A stretch of DNA of 64,000 bases from Kitasatospora sp052076145 (lineage in GTDB: Bacteria > Actinomycetota > Actinomycetes > Streptomycetales > Streptomycetaceae): contig NZ_CP197246.1 in the NCBI RefSeq assembly GCF_052076145.1, forward strand, positions 248,001 to 312,000, read 5' to 3'. Below the pieces are notes generated by a model. It was not told where the DNA came from, searched no databases, and saw only the letters and a list, made by a program, of their open reading frames with translations. The position numbers and the translations under genes were made by a program. Shown piece after piece: positions 25,636-34,082 of the stretch; the stretch's first letter is position 1, and every line of letters starts with the position of its first letter.

Positions 25636-28428
25636 TCAGCTGCCGCCGCCGACCTCGGCCGCCCGTGGGCTGCCGAGGTCGGTGAAGATGGCGCGGGCCT
25701 GCTCCCACTGCTGCTCCGCGAGCGACCGGCGGCCTGCGGCGGCGTTCACCCGGCCCAGCACGTCCAGGGCGACGGCCTCGTCGACCCGGTTCCCGGCCTG
25801 CTGGTTGGTGGTGCGGCCAAGGGTCGCGTACTCGGCCGCCTCGTCGTACCGGCCGAGCAGGCAGAGGGTCTCGGCCAGGTTGCTCAGCCCCCTGCCGACG
25901 GTGAACTGGTCCGACTCCTCCTGGTCGATCGCGAGCGCCTGCCGGAAGTGCTCCAGGGCGGACGGGAAGTCACCGAGCTGCTTGTGCGCCTCGCCCAGGT
26001 TGCCGTGCGCGGCGGCGACACCGACCCGCAGGCCGACGGCCGCGAAGCCCGCCAGTGCCAGTTCGAGCACGCCGACCGCCCGCGCGACCTGGCCCAGCTC
26101 GATGTAGACGTAACCGAGGTTGATGTGGCACGAGGCCTCACCCCGGGTGTCACCGAGCCGACGGCGGATCTCCAGTGCCTGACCCAGGCAGTCGGCCGCC
26201 TCCTCCAGTCGGCCGGCCGCCTGGTAGGCGCTGGAGAGGGAGTTGAGCACCCAGCCCGTGGCCTCGGTGTCGTCGAGCGCCCGAGCACCCGTCAGGGCCG
26301 CCTCGAAGCACTCGATCCGACCCTCGTACTGCGGGCGCAGGGTGAAGAGGTCCCACAGCGTGATCGGCAGCTTCCAGCAGATCTCGTACCGGCCGGTGCG
26401 CTGCGCCTGGGCCACCGCCGCGACGAGGTTCGTCCGCTCGCTCTCGCACCAGGCGAGGGCCGTGGCGTGGTCGGCGAACCCGAGCGGGGCCCACTCCGGC
26501 CCCGGTTCGGCGAGGCTGACGTGCCGTCGGGCAGGGTTGAGCACCCGGGAGGCGGCCGCGCTGGAGTGCAGGTACCAGCTGAGCAGCCGGTGCGTGGCCG
26601 CGTCGCGTTCGACCTCCGGCTCCTGCTCCTGTGCGCACTCGGCCGCGTAGACCCGCAGCAGGTCGTGCAGTTGGTAGCAGCCCGCCCGGGGAGCCTGCAC
26701 CAGGTGGACGTCGGTCAGGGCGGCCAGCAGCCGCTCGGCGTCGGGGAGCGGCAGGGCGAACAGCGCGGCGGCGGCGGGGAGGCTGACGAACGGCCCCTCG
26801 CACAGGCCCAGCAGCCGGAAGGCACGGGCCTCGTCCGGTCTCAGGTCGCGGTAGCCGATCGCGAACGACGCCCGGACGGCGCGGTCCTCGACCGCCAGCT
26901 CACCGAGCCGCCGCCGCTCGTCCCCGAGCCGGTCGGCCAGCCGTCCGACCGTCCACTCCGGCCGGGCGACGAGCCGGCTGGCGGCCAGCCTGATCGCCAG
27001 CGGGAGGCCGGCACAGACCTTCAGTACGGCCGAGACCGCCTCGGGCTCCGCCTCGACGGCCTCGCGGCCGACGATGCGGGTGAAGAGGGCGAGCGCCTCC
27101 TCCTCGTCGAGGACGTCGAGGGCGAACCTGCGCACTCCGTCCAGCCCCGGCAGCGTACTGCGGCTGGTGATCAGCACCGAGCACGTCGCGGACCCGGGCA
27201 GCAGCGGCCGCACCTGGGCGGCGCTGTGGACGTTGTCCAAGAGGATCAGGATGCGCTGCCCGGCGACGGCGCTGCGGTAGCCGGCCGCGCGCTCGTCGGG
27301 GTCGGCGGGGATCCGCTCGGGCGGCGTGCCGAGGGCGCGCAGGAAGCGGGCCAGTACGTCGTTCGGGTTGGACGGCTGCCCGCCGACGCCGCGCAGATCG
27401 GCCTGGAGCTGGCCGTCGGGGAACTCCGCCAGCAGGCTGTGCGCGACATGCACCGCCAGCGAGGTCTTGCCGACCCCGCCCGCGCCGTTGACCAGCGACA
27501 CCACCCTCGGGCAGTTCGGCTGCTCGGAGGGGCCGGAGAGCAGCGCGCCCAGCTGCGCGACCACCGCCGCCCGGCCGGTGAAGTCGGGCAGCCCGGCCGA
27601 CAGTTGGCGCGGGACGGGCGGTCCGTCGACAGCTGCGCCCACCGGGACGGCCCGGCCCGGGACGACCGGAGCCGGGACGGCCAGCGACGGGTCGGCCGCC
27701 AGGATGCGGCGGTGCAGCTCGCGCAGCGGCGGGCCGGGCTCCACGCCGATCTCCTCGGACAGCACCCGGCGGGTGGTGCGGTAGAGCTCCAGCGCCTCGC
27801 CCTGGCGCCCGCTGCGGTAGAGCGCGAGCATCGCCTGCCCGACGAACCCCTCGTCGAAGGGGTGCTCGCCGACCAGCGAGAGCAGCTCCTCGGCGACCTC
27901 GACATGCCGGGCCAGCGCGAGTTCGAGCGTCAGCCACTGCCGGCGCGCGGCCGTCCGGTACCCGTCGAGGCGCCTGGCCTCGACCTCCAGCTGACGGCTG
28001 GACAGATCCGCCAGCGCGCCGCCGCGCCAGCAGGCGAGCCCGCGCCGGAGCGCGGCGGCGGCCCCCTCCTGGTCACCGGCGGCAGCGAGCCGGTCCGCCT
28101 GCTGCCGCTCCTGCTGGAACTCCAGCAGGTCGAGCTGCCCCGGCTCCAGCCCGATCCGGTACCCACGCTGGTGGGTGCTGATCAGCGCGGGCGGCGCACC
28201 GCACTGCTGCAGGTTGCGGCGCACCCCGGAGATCGCGTCCTGGATCTGCCGGACGGCCGTACCGGGCACCTCGCCGTCCCACATCACGTCGACCATCCGC
28301 TGGATCGTGACCACCTGGTTGGCCTCGACCAGCAGTGCGGCCAGCACCTTCGCCTGGCGCGGCCCGTTGAGCCTGACCTCCCGCTCGGCCACGCGGGCCG
28401 ACAACGGCCCCAGGACGCCGAATCTCAT
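25636..28428 (-). CDS. AfsR-like SARP transcriptional regulator
   Basis: 930 residues. Winged-helix DNA-binding domain (1-95, MRFGVLGPLSARVAEREVRL...), BTAD domain (about 96-245), an NB-ARC NTPase (about 280-560) with VNGAGGVGKTSLAVHVA as P-loop and RILILLDNV as Walker B, and a C-terminal TPR array (about 680-930). AfsR-type regulators activate secondary metabolism genes; kinase input is known for AfsR. The ATG at 28428 is set by the first residue of the SARP domain. Two heptamer-like repeats, 11 bp apart, lie 65-85 nt upstream. The genes it controls are not evident: the RiPP-like cluster is 17 kb away and no typical cluster adjoins. Confidence 0.93.
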   Translation of the reverse strand: MRFGVLGPLSARVAEREVRLNGPRQAKVLAALLVEANQVVTIQRMVDVMWDGEVPGTAVRQIQDAISGVRRNLQQCGAPPALISTHQRGYRIGLEPGQLDLLEFQQERQQADRLAAAGDQEGAAAALRRGLACWRGGALADLSSRQLEVEARRLDGYRTAARRQWLTLELALARHVEVAEELLSLVGEHPFDEGFVGQAMLALYRSGRQGEALELYRTTRRVLSEEIGVEPGPPLRELHRRILAADPSLAVPAPVVPGRAVPVGAAVDGPPVPRQLSAGLPDFTGRAAVVAQLGALLSGPSEQPNCPRVVSLVNGAGGVGKTSLAVHVAHSLLAEFPDGQLQADLRGVGGQPSNPNDVLARFLRALGTPPERIPADPDERAAGYRSAVAGQRILILLDNVHSAAQVRPLLPGSATCSVLITSRSTLPGLDGVRRFALDVLDEEEALALFTRIVGREAVEAEPEAVSAVLKVCAGLPLAIRLAASRLVARPEWTVGRLADRLGDERRRLGELAVEDRAVRASFAIGYRDLRPDEARAFRLLGLCEGPFVSLPAAAALFALPLPDAERLLAALTDVHLVQAPRAGCYQLHDLLRVYAAECAQEQEPEVERDAATHRLLSWYLHSSAAASRVLNPARRHVSLAEPGPEWAPLGFADHATALAWCESERTNLVAAVAQAQRTGRYEICWKLPITLWDLFTLRPQYEGRIECFEAALTGARALDDTEATGWVLNSLSSAYQAAGRLEEAADCLGQALEIRRRLGDTRGEASCHINLGYVYIELGQVARAVGVLELALAGFAAVGLRVGVAAAHGNLGEAHKQLGDFPSALEHFRQALAIDQEESDQFTVGRGLSNLAETLCLLGRYDEAAEYATLGRTTNQQAGNRVDEAVALDVLGRVNAAAGRRSLAEQQWEQARAIFTDLGSPRAAEVGGGS

Positions 28429-28437
28429 CTTCCCCCG

Positions 28438-28463
28438 CTGTCGTCCACCGCTGTCGTCCACCG
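28438..28463. repeat. 13-bp tandem duplication in the SARP leader
   Basis: CTGTCGTCCACCG occurs twice end to end, at 28438-28450 and 28451-28463, just upstream of the SARP start. Confidence 0.7.
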
Positions 28464-28491
28464 AGCTCGACACGCCCGGTTGATCATGCTC

Positions 28492-28513
28492 GGACGAACC
28501 TAGGACGAACCTA
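28492..28513 (-). promoter_or_regulatory. Tandem 11-bp repeats, possible SARP operator
   Basis: On the minus strand TAGGTTCGTCC is repeated exactly twice (28492-28502 and 28503-28513), giving the heptamer TTCGTCC at 11-bp spacing, the spacing known for SARP operators. It lies upstream of the SARP start, as expected for autoregulation. Part of the end of the adjacent WD40 fragment overlaps it. The site is inferred, not shown. Confidence 0.4.
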
Positions 28514-29417
28514 GGACGCGTGTCCATAGCCTCTGAACGCAAGCCCGCCCAGCCACCCGGTCGACCGAGAGTCGCACCGGCGTCCCATGTCCTCCGGCCG
28601 CAGCCGCTCGCGGCCGGGTTCCGGGCCGTGCCGTGAGAACGGTCGGCCCCCCGTGCTGCGCGCCGAGGCCGACAAGAACAACGGGGGTCGGCCTCGGCGC
28701 GCGGGCGGGCGCGGGCAGGAGAGGGGTTGCGGCCGAACGCGTTCTCTGCCTGGTGAGCGGGAGGCTGAGTACTCCACGGTCGTGTCCGACGATCAGGTCC
28801 GGACCCGCGGTGGCCAGACAGGTGAGCGCCGCATCCAGGGCGATGTGCTCCACCGTGCCGGTCTCCGGTTCCCATACCCGCAGTCGGTGACCGTGATGGG
28901 TGCCGGTGACCAGGATCGTGCGCCCGCCCTGCGGGGTGGTGGCGGTGATGACCGGCAGGCCGGCGGTGCCTGTCGAGGCGGGCAGACCGTCACCGATCGG
29001 GGCGCCGGTGGCCAGGTCCCACAGCACGACCACGCCGCGGTCGTCTCCCGTGGCCAGCACGGTTCGGTCGGGTGTGGGCACAGCCGCCACAGCCGCCACA
29101 CGGTGGAGGGCATCGGCGAGCGCACGTGCGCTCAGTTGCACGGCCGCGCCCGGCTCCCCGGGGTCGTCGACGGCTGGATCCCACACTTGGAGGCGGCCCG
29201 CGGTGTCCGAGGCCGCGATCAGCGTGTGGCCGGCGGCGATCGGGACGGCGGCGATCGACCGGATCGGACTGCCATAGGGGTTGAGGCGCCCGACGCATTC
29301 ACCGGTGTCCGGATCCCACAGCCGGACCGCGCCTCGGGGGGTGGCGGTGACGAGCAGGGTGCGGCCGTCGGGGATGGTCGCGGCGACGACGTCTTGGACG
29401 ACGGCCAGCAGGTCCAA
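28500..29417 (-). pseudogene. WD40-repeat protein fragment
   Basis: An open frame of 305 codons from a TTG at 29417. Residues about 10-215 contain five or six WD40 blades (for example GAVRLWDPDTG, GRLQVWDPAVD, GVVVLWDLATG, RLRVWEPETG). Complete WD40 proteins have seven or more blades and usually a long N-terminal partner domain; both are missing. Homology starts at the very first codons, where it runs into the recombinase remnant on the other strand, so the 5' part was removed by a rearrangement near 29418. The last 90 residues have no WD40 character and may be non-native. Probably a non-functional remnant. Confidence 0.6.
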
Positions 29418-29775
29418 CTCCGGCTCGGAGACCCGCCCTCGCCCCTACCCGAGCCCGTCGCCGATCTTGTTCGGGACTACCTCCGATCGCTCCCAGCCCG
29501 CACACCCTCGGTGAACCTCTCCACCCGCTGACTCTTCCCCGGGCGCCGCCTGGGCCAGCCGATCAACCCGACCACCTTGCTCGGCCCCCTCCGCGACCTC
29601 GGGGTCCCGGCCCAACGCGCCCGCACCTCCGCCATCCGGCACCTCGTCCTCCAGGCCCCGGCGCCGGTCATCGCCAAGGCCCTCGGCTACCACGACAAGA
29701 CCGCCACTCGGCTCGTCACCGAGGCCGGCGGCGCCTGGAGCTGATACGCCCCCGGTGACCACACACGGTGACATC
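29415..29775 (+). pseudogene. Tyrosine recombinase C-terminal remnant with two in-frame TGA stops
   Basis: In one frame the sequence reads LRLGDPPSPLPEPVADLVRDYL..., then TGA at 29529, then LFPGRRLGQPINPTTLL...KALGYHDKTATRLVTEAGGAWS, then TGA at 29743, then YAPGDHTR and a final stop. Intact streptomycete relatives read WLFPGRR and WSRYAPGDH at those points (recalled from the family), so a Trp and an Arg codon have each become TGA. The catalytic domain is missing upstream, where the WD40 fragment begins. A dead gene. Confidence 0.65.
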
Positions 29776-29777
29776 GC

Positions 29778-29802
29778 TACTGAAGTTGAAAGCGTGATGT
29801 CG
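29778..29802. repeat. Left terminal inverted repeat of the IS630 element
   Basis: Begins TACTGAAGTTGAAAGCGTG and is the exact reverse complement of 30942-30966. Confidence 0.85.
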
Positions 29803-29814
29803 GGCTGAGAGCGG

Positions 29815-30877
29815 TCAGCCGTCCATGATCAGGCCGGTGGCGGCGAGGCATCCGTCGACCAGGTGGGGCCGGTACTGGATCTGCTTCAGGCTGCGTCTGA
29901 CGGCGCGGGCGAGCTGGTCGAGGTCGGCGGCGGCGAGGTTGCCGATGGTGCGCTGACCAGCGACCAGATGCCCTCCTGCGGGTTGAGGTCCGGTGCGTAC
30001 GAGGGGAGCTGGAAGACCGTCAGCCAGTCTCTGCTCGCCTCGATGAACTCCCGCATCGGGGGCATCAGGTGGGCGCGGAGGTTGTCCCACACGAGCACGA
30101 TCGGACCGCCGAGCTGGATGTGCGCACGGATCAGCAGGTCCCGGTAGTCCTGCCAGCCCAAGCCCTTCTTCTCGCCCTTGCCGCCCCGGTAGACGTGGAA
30201 GCTGTAGAACATCCGCGACCGCTGACCGGACTTGTAGCAGCTCAGCCCCGCCATGGAGACCCGGCCGGCTCCCCGGCCACGAACGCGAACCGTCGGCGTG
30301 CAGCCGACTCTGCCCCAGGTCCTGGCACGCGGCGGCCTCATCGACTGCCCGGCTTCGTCCTCGAAGACGAGCCAGGCGCCCCGGGCCGCCGCGGTGCTTT
30401 TACCCGCGGCCACGTGTCCTTCTTCCACAACTCGATGGCCGAATCGTCGCGTTCCATCGCGCGGCGGGCCGGTTGCTGCCAGGACCAGCCGTGCCGCCTG
30501 AGCAGGGCCCAGGTGCCCTCCACGGTGTAGGAGACGTGGAACAGCCGACCGATCAGCGTCTTGGCCCGCGCCAGAGTCCACCGCTGGTCAATCCAGCCGT
30601 GGGCCAACGGCCCACACTCCAACTCCCGCTCCAGCCGCTCGATCTGGGCATCGGACAGCCTCGGACGACCGGGCGAGCCCTTCGAGGTGATTCCCGCCGC
30701 ACCGCCCTCGCGCCACTGACGGCGCCAACGCTCCACCGAACGCACGCTCACCCGCAGCGCCACCGCGATGTCCCGGCTCTTCTCGCCGCCCTCGAAGCGT
30801 TCCACGGCTTGCAGCCGGATCCGCTCCCGAGCAGCCCTCTCGGCGTCGGTCAAGCCGCCGCCCTGCGCATACCTCAC
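29815..30877 (-). pseudogene. IS630 transposase, frameshifted
   Basis: The N-terminal part (30877 to about 30400) has the HTH domain (RDIAVALRVSVRSVERWRRQW) and SYTVEGTWALLRRHGWSWQQPARRA. At 30398-30401 a run AAAA allows a -1 shift into the second frame, LVFEDEAGQSM...VWDNLRAHLMPPM...LPSYAPDLNPQEGIWSL, the DDE catalytic core. IS630 elements often use programmed frameshifting at such runs, so this may be native. A second break near 29955-29962 (IWSL to QRTIGNLAAADLDQLARAVRRSLKQIQYRP) fits loss of one base and looks like damage. The product is probably inactive. Confidence 0.75.
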
Positions 30878-30941
30878 AGCACACGACTACCGGGGCCGAC
30901 CCTCCACCGGCAGGCGAACGCTACTGCTTCACCCATCCGAG

Positions 30942-30966
30942 CGACATCACGCTTTCAACTTCAGTA
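30942..30966. repeat. Right terminal inverted repeat of the IS630 element
   Basis: Exact reverse complement of 29778-29802; ends in the TA target dinucleotide. Confidence 0.85.
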
Positions 30967-31243
30967 TCAGGAATACCTGACACCTCAACATGCGCGCCTA
31001 CCAGTCTCAACCCCGAATACGCGACCCCTGAACATGCGGGCCTACCAATCCAACCCCGGAATCGCGCCGACCGGGGTCGACCGAGGTCCAGAACAGCCAC
31101 GACCGCACCGGAGAACGGACACCACCGACCCGAATCCAGCCAGAGCCAGAGGGTTTCAATCCTCGAATCCGATGCGGTCGCCACGTCATCGCGAAGCGTA
31201 ACGGCTGCTTGAATTACATTTCCGTCCCGCCCGCAGGAGCGCC
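30967..31243. other. Intergenic stretch with a 36-bp direct repeat
   Basis: Between the IS and the GH18-like gene. An imperfect direct repeat of about 36 bp (AACATGCG.GCCTACCA.TC..AACCCCG) occurs at 30987-31023 and 31031-31066, spaced 44 bp. No gene is recognised. Base composition is less GC-rich than usual near the right end. Confidence 0.5.
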
Positions 31244-32179
31244 TTAAACCAACGGCTTATCACAGTCGCCCAGGTCCAGGGTTACGCAGATCTGCTTGGA
31301 GATCTCGTTGGAAGTAGGTGTGCCGGCTTGGGCCCGCTTAAACATGCTCCAGAGGATCATGCCGCCACCGCCTTGGGCCTTGACCCCATTGGCCAGCGCT
31401 TCGACCTCCGGCAGCGTGATTACGTGGGCGTTCGGCGCCGCTTGCTGGGGCCATGCCTCGGGTGCGACTTCGACACCCAGCAGGATGGGTCCCTTGAAAT
31501 AATTCTGGTAGGCGGCCAGGGCCACCAGCGGGTCGTATGCGGTGCTGGCGTCATAGGCCATGATATTGAGCCGGGTGATCTTTTCGGCCACATCCGAGCG
31601 CAGCAGGGCGAGCGAGACCCCGGTGTACTTATTCATCGGTTGGGATTTGGCCCACTGCCCCTCACCGTAGGCACCCACGTGGAAAACCGAAACCGAGAGA
31701 GTCGATCCCGCGGGCAGCCCCTTGGAAAGCTTACGCACTACCCCTACGTACTCTTCATCCGTTGCACACGCGTACCCATTCCGAGATGGCGCGCACCCCG
31801 GGTATGTTGGCTCGTAGCCGACGTCGACACCGTCGAGGCCGAAGTCGCTGACGAAATCGGCAATCTCGGTCACGTTCAGCCCCGACCAGTTGTCGTAGAC
31901 TGCGCCGCCGATCCCGACGAGCACCTCGACGCCGGGATTGCGTTGGCGCAGTAGGGACACCGCATCGCGGACGACAGTCCCATCGTAGGAGAACTGGATG
32001 CCGGTCCCCCCAAGCGAATAGCTGCCCTTGGTGTATCGCGCGTCGGGCTGCATGAAACACAAAATGACCGTGCCGACGTAGGCCGGAAGGTTGGCCAACT
32101 TCGCGCGTGCTGGATCGCCCACCCATGAGTCGGCCCAGGACTCGTAGTAGACGGCGTAACGATACGATGTCGACGACAA
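31244..32179 (-). CDS. Glycoside hydrolase family 18-like protein with altered catalytic motif
   Basis: 311 residues with a TIM-barrel layout of GH18 chitinases: YAVYYESWADSW at strand 1, VEVLVGIGG at strand 3, and FGLDGVDVGYEP at strand 4. The DxxDxDxE motif keeps Asp116, Asp119 and the acid Glu123, but the third Asp is Gly121. Chitinases without that Asp are usually weak or inactive. LNIMAYD and GMILWSMF fit the later strands. No signal peptide is seen, unlike most chitinases. The TTG at 32179 is supported by AGGGGGGA 4 nt upstream. Codon use is less GC-rich than neighbours, a sign of transfer. Could be a cytoplasmic lectin-like or endo-glycosidase protein. Confidence 0.75.
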   Translation of the reverse strand: MSSTSYRYAVYYESWADSWVGDPARAKLANLPAYVGTVILCFMQPDARYTKGSYSLGGTGIQFSYDGTVVRDAVSLLRQRNPGVEVLVGIGGAVYDNWSGLNVTEIADFVSDFGLDGVDVGYEPTYPGCAPSRNGYACATDEEYVGVVRKLSKGLPAGSTLSVSVFHVGAYGEGQWAKSQPMNKYTGVSLALLRSDVAEKITRLNIMAYDASTAYDPLVALAAYQNYFKGPILLGVEVAPEAWPQQAAPNAHVITLPEVEALANGVKAQGGGGMILWSMFKRAQAGTPTSNEISKQICVTLDLGDCDKPLV

Positions 32180-32291
32180 AATATCCCCCCTGGGAAGCGG
32201 TTCGGCGAACTGCTCATCTGACGCCGACCATCGTCTCAGACTCTGTCCCGGGTCGGGTCATTTACGCCCGATCCACTTGGTCGGCCGACCA

Positions 32292-32547
32292 GGCGGCCTC
32301 CCGGTCTGCGTGACGGTCACTCATCTCGACGGTCTGATCCTGGGCCGCTCCGCCTTCCGTCACTCCGTCAACTACCGTTCCGTCGTCGCCCACGGGCTGG
32401 CACACCAGGTCACCGACGAGGACGAGAAGCGCCACGCCCTGGAAGCGATCGTCAACCACGTCGTCCCGGGCCGCGCCCAGGACACCAGGCCGGCCCAACG
32501 AACAAGAGCTGAGCTACGTCGCGGTCCTGCGCCTCGACCCGACATGA
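32292..32547 (+). pseudogene. Pyridoxamine 5'-phosphate oxidase-like fragment
   Basis: The frame reads LPVCVTVTHLDGLILGRSAFRHSVNYRSVVAHG...EAIVNHVVPGRAQDTR, the second half of a flavin-binding PPOx-family protein. An extra base near 32487 shifts the frame; the continuation RPNEQELSYVAVLRLDP follows in the next frame before TGA at 32545. Both the N-terminal half and the C-terminal end are gone. A dead remnant fused to the recombinase fragment. Confidence 0.55.
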
Positions 32548-32915
32548 AGGAGGCCGCCCCCGACCAGGAAGTCATCCTCACCGTCCACGAGCTCAAGCGC
32601 CTCGCGCGGAACGCGGCCGAGCTGATGACGCTCTCTGGCCAACTGCAGGCCGCCGGCGTCCAGCTCGAACTCCTCACCGGCCCGCTCACCGGCATCCACG
32701 ACCCCAGCGGCATGGGCGCCATGTTCTTCGCCGTGCTCGCCGCGGCCGCGCAGATCGAGCGGAACTACATCCGGGAGAAGACCCTCGAAGGCCAGGTGTC
32801 CGCCGCCTCCAAGGGCAACCACGGCGGACGGCCCAAGGTCGTCGACGACGACATGCTCACCTTCGCCCAGGCACTCAAGGACAAGGGCGTCCCCGTCCCG
32901 ACATCCTCACGGTGA
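32541..32915 (+). pseudogene. Serine recombinase fragment (truncated at both ends)
   Basis: Begins DMKEAAPDQEVILTVHELKRLARNAAELM and runs through GMGAMFFAVLAAAAQIERNYIREKTLEGQVSAASKGNHGGRPKVVDDDMLTFAQALKDKGVPVP, the resolvase catalytic-domain end and the long E-helix. The N-terminal part with the catalytic Ser and the C-terminal HTH are missing. The frame is open only because it joins the PPOx remnant. Probably a relic of an excised element. Confidence 0.65.
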
Positions 32916-32934
32916 CCTCGTCGTTGATCATGGT

Positions 32935-33786
32935 GTGACCAAGAACCGCACCCTCTTCGCCGCCGCCGCTCTCGCGGCCGGGACCGTAGCGCTGTCTCTG
33001 CCCACCTCGATGCCCGCCGTGGCCACGCCCGCCGCGGTCTCCGCCGCCCCCGAACGGCACTGCCTGCCCTCCCAAGACGTCATCCTGAGGTCGGACTACA
33101 TCAACACCACCAGGAAGGCCACCGTCTCCCTGTGCCTGGAGACCGACGGCAAGGACATCAAGGTCGTCAGCGCGGCCACCGACTGCGACACCACCTGCGT
33201 GATCCTTACCGCAACGTCCAGGTGGACACTGAAGCAGGACGGCGAGGACGTCGGCCAGACGCAGCTGGGCAAGCAGCTGGCCTACAAGGGAGAGGGCACC
33301 TACTCGGTGACCGCCGACCTTGAGGTCTACGCGAAGGAGTCCGCCGAGCAGGGCGGCACCGCCGAGGACCAGACGTACACCGCCAAGCCCACCTTCAGCG
33401 GTGACCTCAGCTTCACCACGCGGCTCGCCCAAGCGCCGAACATGAGCGGAGAGCTGACTGCGGTCGACGACGACAACTGGAGGCTCACGGTCACGAACTC
33501 CGGCGCCGGAGCCGCGCTGACGACCGACGTCAGCTTCATCAGCCGCTCTGACGTCAAGGCCGACGACGCCAGGTGCAAGGAAACCTCCGGAGGGGGCCTC
33601 GCATGCTCCCTGGGCCGGATGGAGCCCAGCGCCACCACCGAGATCACCGTGACCCGCTCCGGGAAGCAACTCTGCAAGTCAACCTGGGTGGACAGCACGA
33701 TGACGAAGAACGCGCCCTTGTTCCGCTGGGCGATCGACACCAACTTCGGCCAGGGAGCCGTCACAGCCGGCCCGGCCTGCACGTAA
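32935..33786 (+). CDS. Secreted protein of unknown function
   Basis: 283 residues. A clear signal peptide (MTKNRTLFAAAALAAGTVALSLP..., cleavage near residue 38-42) is followed by a beta-rich, Cys-containing domain (Cys pairs at CLPS, LCLE, DCDTTC and near the C-terminus). No family is recognised. There is no strong ribosome site before the GTG at 32935, and it starts 20 nt after the dead recombinase; expression is uncertain. A hairpin follows the stop. Confidence 0.65.
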   Translation: MTKNRTLFAAAALAAGTVALSLPTSMPAVATPAAVSAAPERHCLPSQDVILRSDYINTTRKATVSLCLETDGKDIKVVSAATDCDTTCVILTATSRWTLKQDGEDVGQTQLGKQLAYKGEGTYSVTADLEVYAKESAEQGGTAEDQTYTAKPTFSGDLSFTTRLAQAPNMSGELTAVDDDNWRLTVTNSGAGAALTTDVSFISRSDVKADDARCKETSGGGLACSLGRMEPSATTEITVTRSGKQLCKSTWVDSTMTKNAPLFRWAIDTNFGQGAVTAGPACT

Positions 33787-33801
33787 CCCACCTGGCGCCG
33801 G

Positions 33802-33839
33802 CGCCCTACGTGCCCGCTCCGCGGAAGCCGCGTAGGGCG
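33802..33839 (+). terminator. Hairpin after the secreted protein gene
   Basis: 9-bp perfect arms, CGCCCTACG (33802-33810) and CGTAGGGCG (33831-33839), around a 20-nt loop that itself can fold. Confidence 0.5.
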
Positions 33840-34082
33840 TACGCCAAGCCCGCCTCGGACCGGGCGCCCGCATGGTAGCGACTCACTGCCGTACCGGCTC
33901 TCCCCACGCCAGGCTCCGGGCGCCCCGAGCTGACGAGTGGCGGCCGGGCCTGACGCCGCCCCGGCACGGGGACCGGGGCGGTCCGCACCGGGGCGGAAGC
34001 CCCGCTGCTCCGACCTGCCTCGGCCGCTATGAGCCTTCGATCGCCGCCTGGAGCCGAGGCTTCGCGTCCGGCAGCCTTTTGC
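33840..34082. other. Intergenic stretch without a recognised gene
   Basis: About 240 bp rich in CCGG-type sequence with small inverted motifs around 33950-34005. No coding region or tRNA is seen. Confidence 0.5.

Larger units (their letters stand above)
29778..30966 (-). mobile_element. IS630-family insertion sequence (degenerate)
   Basis: Perfect 25-bp terminal inverted repeats at 29778-29802 and 30942-30966 begin and end with TA, the target dinucleotide duplicated by IS630/Tc1 elements. Between the TAs the element is about 1.19 kb, normal for IS630. It carries one leftward transposase gene that is now split by frameshifts. It landed just after the dead recombinase. The perfect ends suggest a fairly recent insertion. 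Confidence 0.85.

Noticed and set aside
28587..29531. Rightward frame across the WD40 fragment
   Set aside because: Only its last 40 codons (recombinase remnant) match a family; the rest is antisense to the WD40 blades.
31150..31180. GGTTTCAATCC sequence that could recall a tRNA T-arm or a CRISPR repeat
   Set aside because: It occurs once and no cloverleaf, acceptor stem or second copy could be built around it.
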